From Dissophora ornata (lineage: Eukaryota; Mortierellomycota; Mortierellomycetes; Mortierellales; Mortierellaceae), in the NCBI GenBank assembly GCA_025201705.1, contig MU617283.1, positions 1 to 16,834 on the forward strand: a stretch of 16,834 bases of DNA. Direction: 5' to 3'. This document shows, piece by piece, positions 1 through 9,507 of this stretch; positions within the stretch are counted from its first letter, which is position 1, and each line of letters opens with the position of its first letter. Below the pieces are notes generated by a model that saw nothing but the letters and a program-made list of their open reading frames with translations, had not been told where the DNA came from and ran no database searches. Position numbers and translations under genes: made by a program.

Positions 1-78
1 ATGGCCGGTAAGTCTATTGTTGATGCTTTGTTACAACAACGAAGACATCGTTTGGGAAAGTCTAACCGTTGGGTTTGA
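1..78 (+). CDS. Possible 3' end of an unidentified reading frame (25 codons, cut by window edge)
   Basis: An open frame runs from base 1 to a TGA at 76-78. It encodes a basic peptide with VDALLQQRRHRLGKSNRWV at its end. The window happens to begin with ATG, but the frame may simply continue upstream, so this is best read as the C-terminal end of a larger protein. I do not recognise the family. Bases 8-13 (GTAAGT, preceded by G) also form a perfect 5' splice donor, so the alternative reading is a short exon followed by an intron. The hairpin-rich DNA immediately downstream would suit the 3' end of a mobile element, but that is inference. It could also be a chance open frame. Confidence 0.25.
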   Translation: MAGKSIVDALLQQRRHRLGKSNRWV

Positions 79-106
79 TTAACGGGACCGTAAAACGACT
101 TTGTGT

Positions 107-207
107 GTCGCAAACACACTACACCCGAAGATTCGGGGGTTGGGCGTGAGAGTAACGTCACCGAAGTGACGTTATTTTCGCGCCCATTGTCCTCGTTTCT
201 TTGCGAC
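107..207. repeat. Hairpin-rich segment able to fold as a three-way junction
   Basis: GTCGCAAA at 107-114 is complementary to TTTGCGAC at 200-207. Inside this pair lie a 6-bp hairpin (CCCGAA 124-129 with TTCGGG 132-137) and a long hairpin at 141-186. A competing short hairpin, GTGTGT/ACACAC, sits around 103-119. The combination is seen directly in the sequence. Whether it is transcribed, or is the end of a mobile element, is unknown. Confidence 0.5.
141..186. repeat. Long inverted repeat: two 21-base arms, CGAA loop
   Basis: Arms 141-161 and 166-186 flank the tetraloop CGAA (162-165). The inner 9 bp (TAACGTCAC/GTGACGTTA) and outer 6 bp (TGGGCG/CGCCCA) pair perfectly. The six positions between them pair as three Watson-Crick and three G-U pairs, so an RNA copy would form a continuous 21-bp stem. 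The inner arms carry TGACGT, the half-site bound by CREB/ATF-type bZIP proteins, in opposed orientation. The wobble pairs suggest selection on RNA or decay of one arm. Confidence 0.7.
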
Positions 208-229
208 GAGAACTCTTTGGCGACAAGGA

Positions 230-243
230 CGTGTCGCGACACG
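230..243. repeat. 14-bp perfect palindrome
   Basis: CGTGTCGCGACACG reads identically on both strands. It follows the long hairpin by 43 bp and lies about 230 bp upstream of the F-box gene start. It could be a protein-binding dyad or part of the same structured element; the sequence does not decide. Confidence 0.6.
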
Positions 244-475
244 CGTGCTTCCTGCGTGCCACCTACAGCCACAGCTCCACGTTCGTGCCGGGATCTTCTA
301 GCTCCTTCCGAAGGCTGGGGGACGATGTCCTTGCGATATCCCTACCCTAGCCGGCGTACATTTTACTCCACCGGCCATGATCAACTCCAAATATCCAGTC
401 GAAGCGATGCCGCAGCACACATAAAATGCCCTCAGATCTCCCGCCAACCAACCTGAATCTCCACCTCTCCGCACC

Positions 476-2182
476 ATGGCAGTCAATGAATCATCAATCT
501 CCACCGCTGCCACCATCTTTGACATTCACTTCCTGCAAGATAGCATCTGCGCCGAGCTAAGTCCTAGGGACTTGCGACGATGCTGCTTGGTCTCTCGCGA
601 CTTTTACCAAAACTTTACTCCGTACCTCTACCGAAGCATCAACATATCTCGGAGGAGCGTCTTCAAAAAGTTCTGTACGCCCGAATCCTTGGCTGCGCTG
701 GGGCGGCACTGCGATCTTGTCACCGAATTCACCTGTGTCTTTGCCAAGGTCTGGAAGCTACTGCTGGACCAACGCTGCTTTAACCTCGAGGTCCTGAATA
801 GTCCCTCGTTACAATACCGTCTCCAGAATCGGGAAGTCAATAAGCTTCAGCTCTGTCATATCATTGCTCTGACGCGATCCTGTCCTCGTTTGCGAGTGAT
901 TGAGTTGAGCCATTTCTGGTACTCTGACGAAAACGTCGACCAGTTTTGCAGCGCCATCAGGGATCACGACCAGCTCCGAGAGGTCAAGATTGATCACTTT
1001 GATTATGTCTCCTGCAACCAGACACGAAAGATGCTTTGGAGCGCGTTCAAGTTGCATCGGTTCTCTCTTAACGTCATGGTATCGCACTATCATCAAAGAC
1101 ACATCGACGGTTTGGAAGCCGAGCGCCTAATTGCTTTGACCGGAACCACGGATCCTGTTTTTGCTCTTAGGGATCTGTCCCTTCTTTGCAAAATCCACTA
1201 TTATGAGGCCGATACGCTCTTTCGATTCATCCGACCTTGCCCGCATGTAGAGCGACTCGCCATTCCATCCATGGACGCCGCAAGATACCTGCCAGAGATG
1301 GCCTCGGTCATTGCCTCGAATATGCCGAATCTACAGCACTTGAATCTACAGCAACTAACCGCAGCTCCAGGTCTGATCGTGCAACTGATCTCAGCTTGCA
1401 ATAACCTGCGCTCATTTGTTGGGTCTCCAGGTCAGGCACGCGTCTCGGAAGTTTACAAGGCTCTATTGAACCATCGCGAAACTCTAGAGGAGCTGAATCT
1501 GATTGGAGGACACCGAACTTCAAGTCACTACATTCAGACTCTTCTCAGTTCGTGCCCAAAACTGGAGGTGTTTGAAGCGATGGGCCTTTGCTTCAAGCAT
1601 TGGAAAGAAACGCCAAAGCAGAAAATGAGTGACCCCATTTTACTTGCGGAAAGCATGCTGAGATACGCTGGACCCTGGGCCTGTCAAAATCTAAGGGTGC
1701 TGAAACTGCGGTTCGCGGGTACGGAGAAGTCCGACGAAGGCGGAGATGACAGCGGTAATCACGAGAGCGATGAAGATGGCGACAATGAGGAAGACGGAGT
1801 TGGGTCGCCAGAGGAAGTGTTCCCACGAGTACTTTATGAGCAGATCTCGCAGTTGTCCGAGCTGGAGGTCCTCTGGTTGGGACGAGTTGAGAGAGTGCTT
1901 ACGACTCTCGACCCGATCGCTCTCGCGGACTATATCTCCTCTGGAAACGAAATAGGCGTGGCCGACGAACAAAGCACTACGTTGGACGAGTATGGACACA
2001 GGTCGAAAGCTACTCTTAGACTCGAGGCGCTAAGATGTAATGTAAGGGATGGTCTGGTGGAACTTACAAAGCTCCGTCATTTGAAGCAGTTGGAACTCCG
2101 TAATATGAAGCCGTATATATCGTGGGCGGACTTTCGAGCGACCAAATCAAGTTGGAGGTCCTTGGATTGGCATTACAATTAG
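476..2182 (+). CDS. F-box protein with leucine-rich-repeat-like body
   Basis: This is a single-exon gene of 568 aa. The start ATG at 476 has a good context (CACCATGGC), and the frame is closed by TAG at 2180-2182. Residues about 18-60 resemble an F-box: a Leu/Ile-rich helix (LQDSICAELSPRDLRRCCLV), then SRDF and YLYRSI, the pattern common in large fungal F-box families. The rest is rich in leucine with irregular LRR-like units (for example LRVIELSHF, LQHLNLQQL, LEELNLIGG, LEVLWLG, LKQLELRNM). Between residues about 416 and 447 an Asp/Glu/Gly-rich acidic insert interrupts the repeats. By family knowledge the F-box would bind Skp1 in an SCF ubiquitin ligase and the LRR part would select the substrate. 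The substrate cannot be inferred. No transmembrane segment or signal peptide is evident. It is clearly coding; the F-box label is likely but rests on a divergent motif. Confidence 0.8.
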   Translation: MAVNESSISTAATIFDIHFLQDSICAELSPRDLRRCCLVSRDFYQNFTPYLYRSINISRRSVFKKFCTPESLAALGRHCDLVTEFTCVFAKVWKLLLDQRCFNLEVLNSPSLQYRLQNREVNKLQLCHIIALTRSCPRLRVIELSHFWYSDENVDQFCSAIRDHDQLREVKIDHFDYVSCNQTRKMLWSAFKLHRFSLNVMVSHYHQRHIDGLEAERLIALTGTTDPVFALRDLSLLCKIHYYEADTLFRFIRPCPHVERLAIPSMDAARYLPEMASVIASNMPNLQHLNLQQLTAAPGLIVQLISACNNLRSFVGSPGQARVSEVYKALLNHRETLEELNLIGGHRTSSHYIQTLLSSCPKLEVFEAMGLCFKHWKETPKQKMSDPILLAESMLRYAGPWACQNLRVLKLRFAGTEKSDEGGDDSGNHESDEDGDNEEDGVGSPEEVFPRVLYEQISQLSELEVLWLGRVERVLTTLDPIALADYISSGNEIGVADEQSTTLDEYGHRSKATLRLEALRCNVRDGLVELTKLRHLKQLELRNMKPYISWADFRATKSSWRSLDWHYN

Positions 2183-2287
2183 CTTGCCTTTAACATCGTT
2201 CCGCATACAGAGAAACAATAGACGCGTCCTTGACTACGAAACATTAAAATATCAAATACACTGGCCTTGAGTGTATAACTTAACTAT

Positions 2288-2293
2288 AATAAA
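2288..2293 (+). terminator. AATAAA poly(A) signal of the F-box gene
   Basis: AATAAA lies 106 bp after the stop codon of the F-box gene and is the first canonical signal downstream. The miniature transposon begins 19 bp further on, so the 3' end of the transcript may lie in or next to it. Confidence 0.5.
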
Positions 2294-2311
2294 ACTCTAT
2301 GATCATCAATA

Positions 2312-2486
2312 CAGTCAACTCCCGTTATAATGATATGTTTTGTAAAGAGATTTGGAGGTGTCATTATAAGCGATTGTATGGGAATGTCGTTACAACGAGA
2401 AGAAATGCATAGTAAAAAAATATCAAATGGTGTCACTACATGGAAAATGTCGGTACAGTGGGTAGCATTATAACGGAAGTTGACTA
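2312..2486. mobile_element. Miniature non-autonomous DNA transposon (MITE), pogo/Tigger-like ends
   Basis: The 175-bp element has terminal inverted repeats at 2312-2335 and 2463-2486. The left end starts CAGTCAACTCCCGTTATAAT. The reverse complement of the right end starts TAGTCAACTTCCGTTATAAT. They agree at 21 of 24 positions. TA dinucleotides flank both ends (2310-2311 and 2487-2488), matching the target duplication of the Tc1/mariner/pogo superfamily. The CAGT...CCCGTTATAA terminus is typical of pogo/Tigger-like elements. There is no transposase frame; the interior is AT-rich with a subterminal dyad (TCGTTACAACGA, around 2389-2400). It would depend on a transposase made elsewhere in the genome. 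Confidence 0.85.
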
Positions 2487-2771
2487 TAGTTATTCATAGG
2501 TCACTTACAACAGCCAGAGCTGTCTTCACCCAAAACTCAACGTGTCGGAAGCTGTGGGAGAAGAGAAGGATTATATTTCCCTTGTAGGCCTGATGCGAAC
2601 ATTAAGTCTTTCTGTCTTTCGTGCCCGTCTGCTCGACCTTACGAAGCAGTGCAGCCCCACTCGATGGTTACGAACAGTTTAATGTTTACTGTCGGTAAAA
2701 AGCATTACTGACAACGACACGCGGCACTTATGCACAAGGGACGATGATAAAACTGTGGATAAAGCAAATTG

Positions 2772-2804
2772 GGTTGCACAACATTCCCAGTCTATTGTGC
2801 AACC
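2772..2804. repeat. 10-bp perfect hairpin followed by a T-rich tract
   Basis: GGTTGCACAA (2772-2781) and TTGTGCAACC (2795-2804) are exact reverse complements around a 13-base loop. Seven bases later a T-rich tract begins (about 2812-2834, including runs of six and seven T). The layout resembles a terminator-like or pol III 3' end, but no promoter boxes for pol III were recognised upstream. Confidence 0.45.
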
Positions 2805-3269
2805 GGACCATTCTTTTTTATTTTTTTGTTTTGTTACCTGGCGGGTCTGGCCGGCGTAGTTGATGGAAACTAAATTGTGGGCCTACACAAGAAAGCATGA
2901 GGATTGAACGATAGTGTGTTCAATCGACAAGAGCCGTAGCGGTGATGATGGGTATCGATCAGAACCGGTAAGGACGTATGAATGTGTGAGCATAAACACA
3001 AAATGAAAAAAGAATATTGCGAGAGCATACCCGGTGTTCTTTCCCCAAATGAAGGCTCACATCGTCAATAATGTTTAAAGATACCCTCATCAACATATTC
3101 ACAACACATGCCAATTGACCATCGAATGCACTCGATGACTAACCAAAAATGCCCCGTGTCTACCTCCGCAATGAGCGCACAGGGATCGCGTCTAATAAAA
3201 AGTGGGAGAAGAAAGGAGATATTCGAAAAAGACCATGAAATTGAAAGCGGATTGTGCATTAAAAAGGTG

Positions 3270-3328
3270 GCCCTCGCTCACGCCTCAGGCACATGTTTTT
3301 TCCGCTGCGAGGGCTTTGTTCTGTGCCT
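3270..3328 (+). other. Possible H-type RNA pseudoknot
   Basis: Stem 1 pairs GCCCTCGC (3270-3277) with GCGAGGGC (3307-3314). Stem 2 pairs AGGCACA (3287-3293), which lies in the stem 1 loop, with TGTGCCT (3322-3328) downstream. The interleaved order is that of an H-type pseudoknot with loops of 9, 13 and 7 bases. Pairings of 8 and 7 bp can arise by chance, and no transcript is known here. Confidence 0.35.
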
Positions 3329-4017
3329 TCCATCACGAAGATTACAAGGTTGATAAGTGGCTCTCTGTGATCATTGTTGTCTGTGTCTCGCCTCTTTGTC
3401 GCCATCACTCCACGCATGTACCACATTTCCAACTGCTACAAAGACAGAAGGTACAGCGTGGATGGTTCAGACATGCGGCTGTATATGCAACCATCTTTAA
3501 TCACAAAGCAGTATATGATAATTGATGGAGTCGTTGATACCGCGTCCTACTCGCGCGTCATGACACGAAAAATATAAAATAGAATTAGTGTTCCCGAACG
3601 TGCACGATAAATCTTTACGAACGACGTTGAAGAACTCCTTCTTGTTGGGTAATTTACCCGTCTGATGGGGTTAATATGTACTGTACGTCAATCGCAATAA
3701 GATCCCATTAACAATTGACAGGCTGAGCACTAAATGTCGGCCTGTGGCGTGGTGCGTGCGACCGGATAGGACATGGACCCGGCCACATCGCGTACTGCAG
3801 ACAATCCAATACCATTGTGATTATGGTCGTTTCGTCGCCAGAAGCAGAGCGAGAAGCGGGTCGACTGTCCGGAACCGTCTGTTGTTTGTTACTCTACAGC
3901 GGGCAAGTATACATCTCCCATGCAAGAATAGAGTTGATACAGTGTGTCGCTGGATCCACTTCTTGACTTTGGCCTCGCTCTTCGCCTTGGAGAAGCGACA
4001 TGCATACATGTGCGGGC

Positions 4018-4448
4018 TCACCCTCTCTTGTTGACTCTTCTTTACTGTCTCTTTCCCTTCATCCTCTCTCGTTTTACTCCATCCTCCCATTCGCCATCGC
4101 AGATGCTTTCCACGACTGTGTAATCCACCATCCGCCCCACGAGCCATCCTGCCAGAGTTGTTCCGCTCCCCTTTGTCGACTCTACCTGCCCTCTAATTTC
4201 TTGGTTGCAGCTGGAAGGCCCCTTCCTTCCACTCGCTATCAGTTAGAGCCGGGCACACAGAAACAACACCGCTACAGAGAGACAACAACAGCCCTTCGTT
4301 CCTTCCCCTGCCTTTTCACGCTTTTTACCCTATTCCCATCACTTCTTACTCGGTATACTACACTACCTGTATTATGACACAATATCTTACCAATACCCCA
4401 ATCTACTACTCATAATACATAATCATTAGCAATTGAGTGATATACCAC
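4018..4448 (+). promoter_or_regulatory. Pyrimidine-rich upstream region of the chitin synthase
   Basis: The coding strand is rich in C and T (CCCTCTCTTG, CTCTTTCCCTTC, CATCCTCTCTCG and similar) from about 4018 to 4100, and again around 4310-4350. Such CT-rich blocks commonly precede transcription start sites in fungal genes. No clear TATA box lies at a useful distance. The start ATG at 4449 follows an A-rich leader. Confidence 0.4.
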
Positions 4449-7400
4449 ATGAATCCCTCAAAAGAGAACCCCTCCTCCTCGTCCCGACCGCCAGGGCCGG
4501 GACAACCGTCTGGCGACCTCTCCTCGACACCCAACGCACAGCTTCGACAATCAACGTCAGTGTCTAGAGTGAGCAGGAAACAATCTTTGAGCAAGCCAGA
4601 ACGGCATCGACCCAAGCCTGGAATGATCAACCGAACACCATCACAAAAAACAAACGATGCTCCCTTCCACGGCCGCAATGAATCTACAGGGAATCTGATT
4701 CAGGGTCAAGGCACAACCTCAACTCCAGCAGCAGCAAGCGCGGCCCAGGAACAGCAACAACAGCGACTCCTTATCCAACAGGCCAATCAGGCAACGCAGG
4801 GGCAGGGGCGCCCTCGACCTCGTCGGATGTCTACCTTGCGTCGGGCTGGGAGTAACAAACAACCAGGCAACAACAACAGCAACAACAATACCAACCAAGG
4901 ACCTCAGAGACGACCATCAACGATGGCCAAGGCGAAAAAGAAGTTGGTGGAGCGCGAAATTGAATTGACGGCGTGGGTTGTGACATCGAGGATCTTTACA
5001 TGCTGTGTGCCGTCGGCCCTGCTCCGATGCTGCAACAGCAAAAAGTTTTCGCGGATTCAGGTGATCCAAGCGTGGCGCGAGAAGGTGACGCTGTGCATTA
5101 TCATTGCGCTGATCTGCAGCGTGCTGGCTTTTATTATCTTTGGATTGCAACCGTCGTTGTGCCCGACAGACTCGCGCGCGGTCGCATCGTACTCGACGCA
5201 ACCCAATGATGGCTCAACCCCAGTCAAAGGTATTTTTATTTTTACTTCTGCTTCATGGACTTGGCGAGCGCTCCCTGTTTGCTATCCGGCCCCTGAGATT
5301 AGGCGCGAAGGCGTATTTTGGTGGCGGAGCGAGACATTTTTAACGGGGAACATTTGAAGGCGCGTTGCACGTTGGTCGTGTTTCTGGCTGTGTTTAAAAT
5401 GGCGGAGGTGGGGAGGAACTCAGCCAAACTGTACTGGCCCAACCACCTGAGGCAAACGAGGCAAAACAGAGTGAAGGGATGGGGCGACGGGAGAACACTC
5501 CGGGAAAGGTGGTACAGCCTCTGTTTGTCTATTTTTTGTTCTGGGTACAAACGCGACCTATTTTAAGATTCGTCGCACGTGTCGAGCTGGGAATCAGTAC
5601 CAGGCCAAAAAAGAAAATGGGACGGAGAGGTGCCAGTACGGGTGCCCTTCACTGAAAAGGACCCCTGGCAATGGAGAGAAGTACCAAGTGCTGGTAGATT
5701 GATCAAGTTCACTTACTGAGCGTCGTGTACCGAGCTAGAGAATTCGTGCAAATTGGACGCCTGCGCAAATGTGCTCATGAACCTTCTTTCCAGGGCAAAT
5801 GGCAATTTGAGTGTGGGAGTCGGAGCCTTCAAATTATATTCGCCCTTGACTGCACCCCGGCCAGGGCTCACGCCCGAAATAGTTGAATGAGTGAAATAGT
5901 TGCTAAATTTGGGAAATGTGGTCAGGGGAACAAACAACAAAGCGCACAGGCAGCGGACAGGGCAGCAAACCTACACGTTAGCATCGACTAACATGACTCG
6001 ACTACCGTAGATAACCATCTCGACTCGGTCATCGTCAGGGGAAGCCTCTACCCATTCGCAGCCATGCAAACCTACCTCAGCAGTAGGAGCGTCGTCATGT
6101 CGCAGGACTATCGCGCCAGAGACATCACCGCCCTCTTCTACGACTCCTCGACCCCCTGTGCAACCTACCCCGCCGTCAACCTCACCAGCGTACAGTGCAC
6201 CGTCCCCAACCCGTACATGAACACCCCCATCGTCGCAAAGCCTTGTCTCACCTTTTCCGACCTGTCTGCGTCCGGGCCATCGTCCAGCAGCAAGCTGTCA
6301 TTTCTCTGGACCGACTTGAACGACTATAGCAGACATGACTTTGACAGCGTTATTATCTATGACGGCAGAAGTAGGTGATCTACTTCAATGATGAATCTTT
6401 CGCCGATGAACCACTGTGTGCTTGGCGCTGACACTCGTTTTACATCCCTTCATGGCTAGTCTTTAATGTCTCCAATTATTTGGGCACAAATCAAGTTTTC
6501 GGATCTGAAGTCAACAGCGTACTCGTCAGAAGCCTTCGAAAGGATTCGTCTCTGCTCTTCCAGAGAACTGACAGTAGAAAGAAGGTTATTGGGTGCCTTA
6601 CTTCGCTGACCGAGGTCGGAGTGCTGGAAAACACCACCATGGGATGCTTCGCCGCCAAGACCATTATGCTGACGACTCTGATCTGCGTGTGTATGGTTGT
6701 CGTAATCAAATTCTTGATGGCTCTGACCTTCAGCTGGTTCCTGAGTTATCGTCTGACAGAAAAGCCGAGGACGATGCTCAAGCCTTCCAAGAAAGATCAG
6801 GAGGGAGCGAATAACAACGGACAGGATATGGCTCGAGTTGGCAAGAAGGCTCAAGGCAGAAAGAACTTGTACACTGTCCTGTTGGTGACATGTTACTCGG
6901 AAGGCGAGAATTCGATTAGGACAACCTTGGACAGTTTAGCCAACACCAGCTATTCCAACAAGCACAAATTGATGATGGTTATTTGCGACGGCATTGTTCG
7001 TGGCCATGGCAACAAGATGACCACACCCGACATCGTCGTCAACATGCTCGATCTAGCGCCCGGCAATGAGAATCCCAAGGCTTCGAGTTACCTCGCCATC
7101 GCAGATGGTGAAAAACAACACAATATGGCAAAAGTCGTAAGTCGCTTAATCTTTTGCGCAATAGATACGTGACTTTTCTGAGAAGCGCCAGAACATGATC
7201 GCTCAATATTCCAATGACGTGTTATCCGTAACTAGTACGCCGGCCACTACGTGTACAAAAAGAAACGTGTTCCGACAGTAGTGATTGTCAAATGCGGAAA
7301 CCCTCTGGAAAAGGACGCGAGCAAGCCAGGAAACCGTGGAAAGCGCGATTCTCAGTTGATTCTGATGTCATTCTTTCAGCGCGTACTCTTTGCGGACAGA

Positions 7401-9469
7401 TTCACAGAGCTGGATTTCGAGTTGTTCCACAAGATTCACCAATTGATGAATGTGTGGCCGGATCGATTTGAAATTTGTTTGATGGTTGATGCAGATACGA
7501 TGGTCAAAGGAGACTCACTCAGCTATATGGTCACAGCTATGCAGAACGACGATTCGATCATGGGACTTTGTGGAGAGACCAAAATCGCCAATAAGACCGT
7601 TTCGTGGGTCACAGCCATCCAAGTCTTTGAATACTATATCTCGCATCATCTCGGAAAGGCCTTTGAGAGTGTCTTTGGAGGAGTAACTTGCCTGCCTGGA
7701 TGTTTCTGCATGTACAGGATCAAGACACCCAAGAATGACTCTTGGGTCCCAATCCTCGCCAATCCTGAAATCATTCAAGAGTACAACCAAAACATCGTGT
7801 CAACCTTGCACCAGAAAAACTTGCTGTTGTTGGGCGAGGATCGTTATCTGAGCACGCTTATGCTCCGGACCTTCCCCAAGCGTCAGATGGTGTTTGTCCC
7901 TCAGGCGCAATGCAAGACAGTCGTCCCTGATACTTTCAGTGTCCTGCTGAGTCAGCGCCGTCGTTGGATCAATTCAACAATTCACAATCTTCTGGAGCTA
8001 GTTCTGGTTACTGATCTCTGCGGCATCGCGTTTCTCAGTATGCAGTTTGTGGTGCTGTTGGAACTTATTGGGACCATCGTCCTCCCTGCCGCCATCAGTA
8101 AGTCTATGATCATAGGAATCATAGAATGTATTGTCATGTATGTGGTACATAGTCCTTCGTCTCTAATGCACTCTTCTGTTATGACTATAGTCTTCACTAT
8201 TGGAATGATCATCTACGCGGTTATTACCAATACTCTTGCAATTCTTCCTCTCATCATGATTATCACCATTATCGGCCTGCCTGCTGTCCTGATCGTGCTG
8301 ACAACTCGCAAATGGGTCTATGTCCTCTGGATGCTGAGTAAGTTTTTACATTCATGCATTGTGAGTTCTCCGCTGGTTGTAGTAGTAGGCTTGATAATCG
8401 TCACTTACCAAAGTCGTCATCTTGTTACATAGTTTATCTGATTTCCCTGCCGCTCTGGAACTTTGTGCTGCCTCTCTACTCGTTCTGGCACTTCGATGAT
8501 TTTAGTTGGGGCGAGACTAGGAAGGTGGCCAATCAAAAGCGGAAGTCTGGGCAAGACCATGGTGACGCCGAGGGGGTTTTCGAGAGCGGGTCAATCATTA
8601 TGCGCAAATGGGAAGAATGGGAGAAGGAGCGACTCAAGGCTATGGGATACAGGTTTCAGAAGCGTCACTCTGCCGACCGGGGAATTAACGATCTACCACC
8701 TCCGGCTGCTAGTACTCTGGATCTGACCAAGGCGCCTCGAAAGACAGCATCATCAGTAAACTTGGTCTCGAAAATGGGCTCTGCTCTCTCGATGGGACGA
8801 AGCTCTGGAAACCGTCTTGCAGCAGCTGGAGCCTCGACGCCTAGTCTTGGATCAACGTTGACTGGCAGCAACGGGTCTCTTAGAGCCGGGAATAAAACTC
8901 CTGCACAGAGACAAATTGCTAACCACCCAATGCCGCAATCGACACCCAACCTCGTAGCAGCATCACAACAGCAGCATCAACTCCAAGCGCGGAACTCCAT
9001 GGCCATGGGGGGTCTTGGTCGACCACCAAGACCAAGGCCACCGCCATCGCACATGATGCCCCGCCCACTAACCGGCGCGATGGCTCCTGGACCTAGAGGA
9101 ATGGGACCCGATGGACAAACATTTGAGTTGGGGCCTATGTCTTCGGCTCCTGGACTCGGTCGAGCATCGTATATGCCACAGGGCACTTCAAATGCAGGAG
9201 GTCGGCCTCCAGGCGGGGCCATGTTAGAGGCACGGCACTCTGTAAATGGTTTAGCTGGACCTGGATATCGTCCCATCCCATCGCCTCGTATACGGCCTAT
9301 GGGGCCCGGGGGGCAATTAGGCCCATACCCAATGTCACGCCCACCACCACAGCAACAAGGATACCCAGGACCTGGGCAAGGCTTCCAAGGACCTAGGCCT
9401 CGTCCTCCACCTCCATTTTCAGGGCCTATGCACCAACCACATCCGCCAGCTCAAATGTTCCCTGACTAC

Positions 9470-9507
<38 letters not shown>

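Larger units (their letters stand above)
2487..4448. other. Intergenic region between F-box gene and chitin synthase
   Basis: No convincing gene was found. The open frames here (for example 3065-3577 on both strands and 3744-4147) are short, overlap one another and lack family features. Visible items are a 10-bp hairpin followed by a T-rich tract (2772-2830), a possible pseudoknot (3270-3328), and a strongly pyrimidine-rich stretch from about 4018 to 4100 that probably belongs to the promoter or 5' leader of the chitin synthase. A seven-codon upstream ATG frame (4103-4123) would lie in a long leader, if there is one. No tRNA T-loop pattern was recognised. Confidence 0.5.

Noticed and set aside
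103..456. 117-codon open frame upstream of the F-box gene
   Set aside because: It runs through the hairpin cluster, begins at a non-ATG codon, and its composition shows no domain or family resemblance.
4437..4448. Upstream GTG start for the chitin synthase
   Set aside because: GTG is not a normal initiator in fungal nuclear genes, and the ATG at 4449 is in the same frame.
6456..6854. 132-codon minus-strand open frame inside chitin synthase exon 3
   Set aside because: It is antisense to a strongly conserved exon and has no features of its own.
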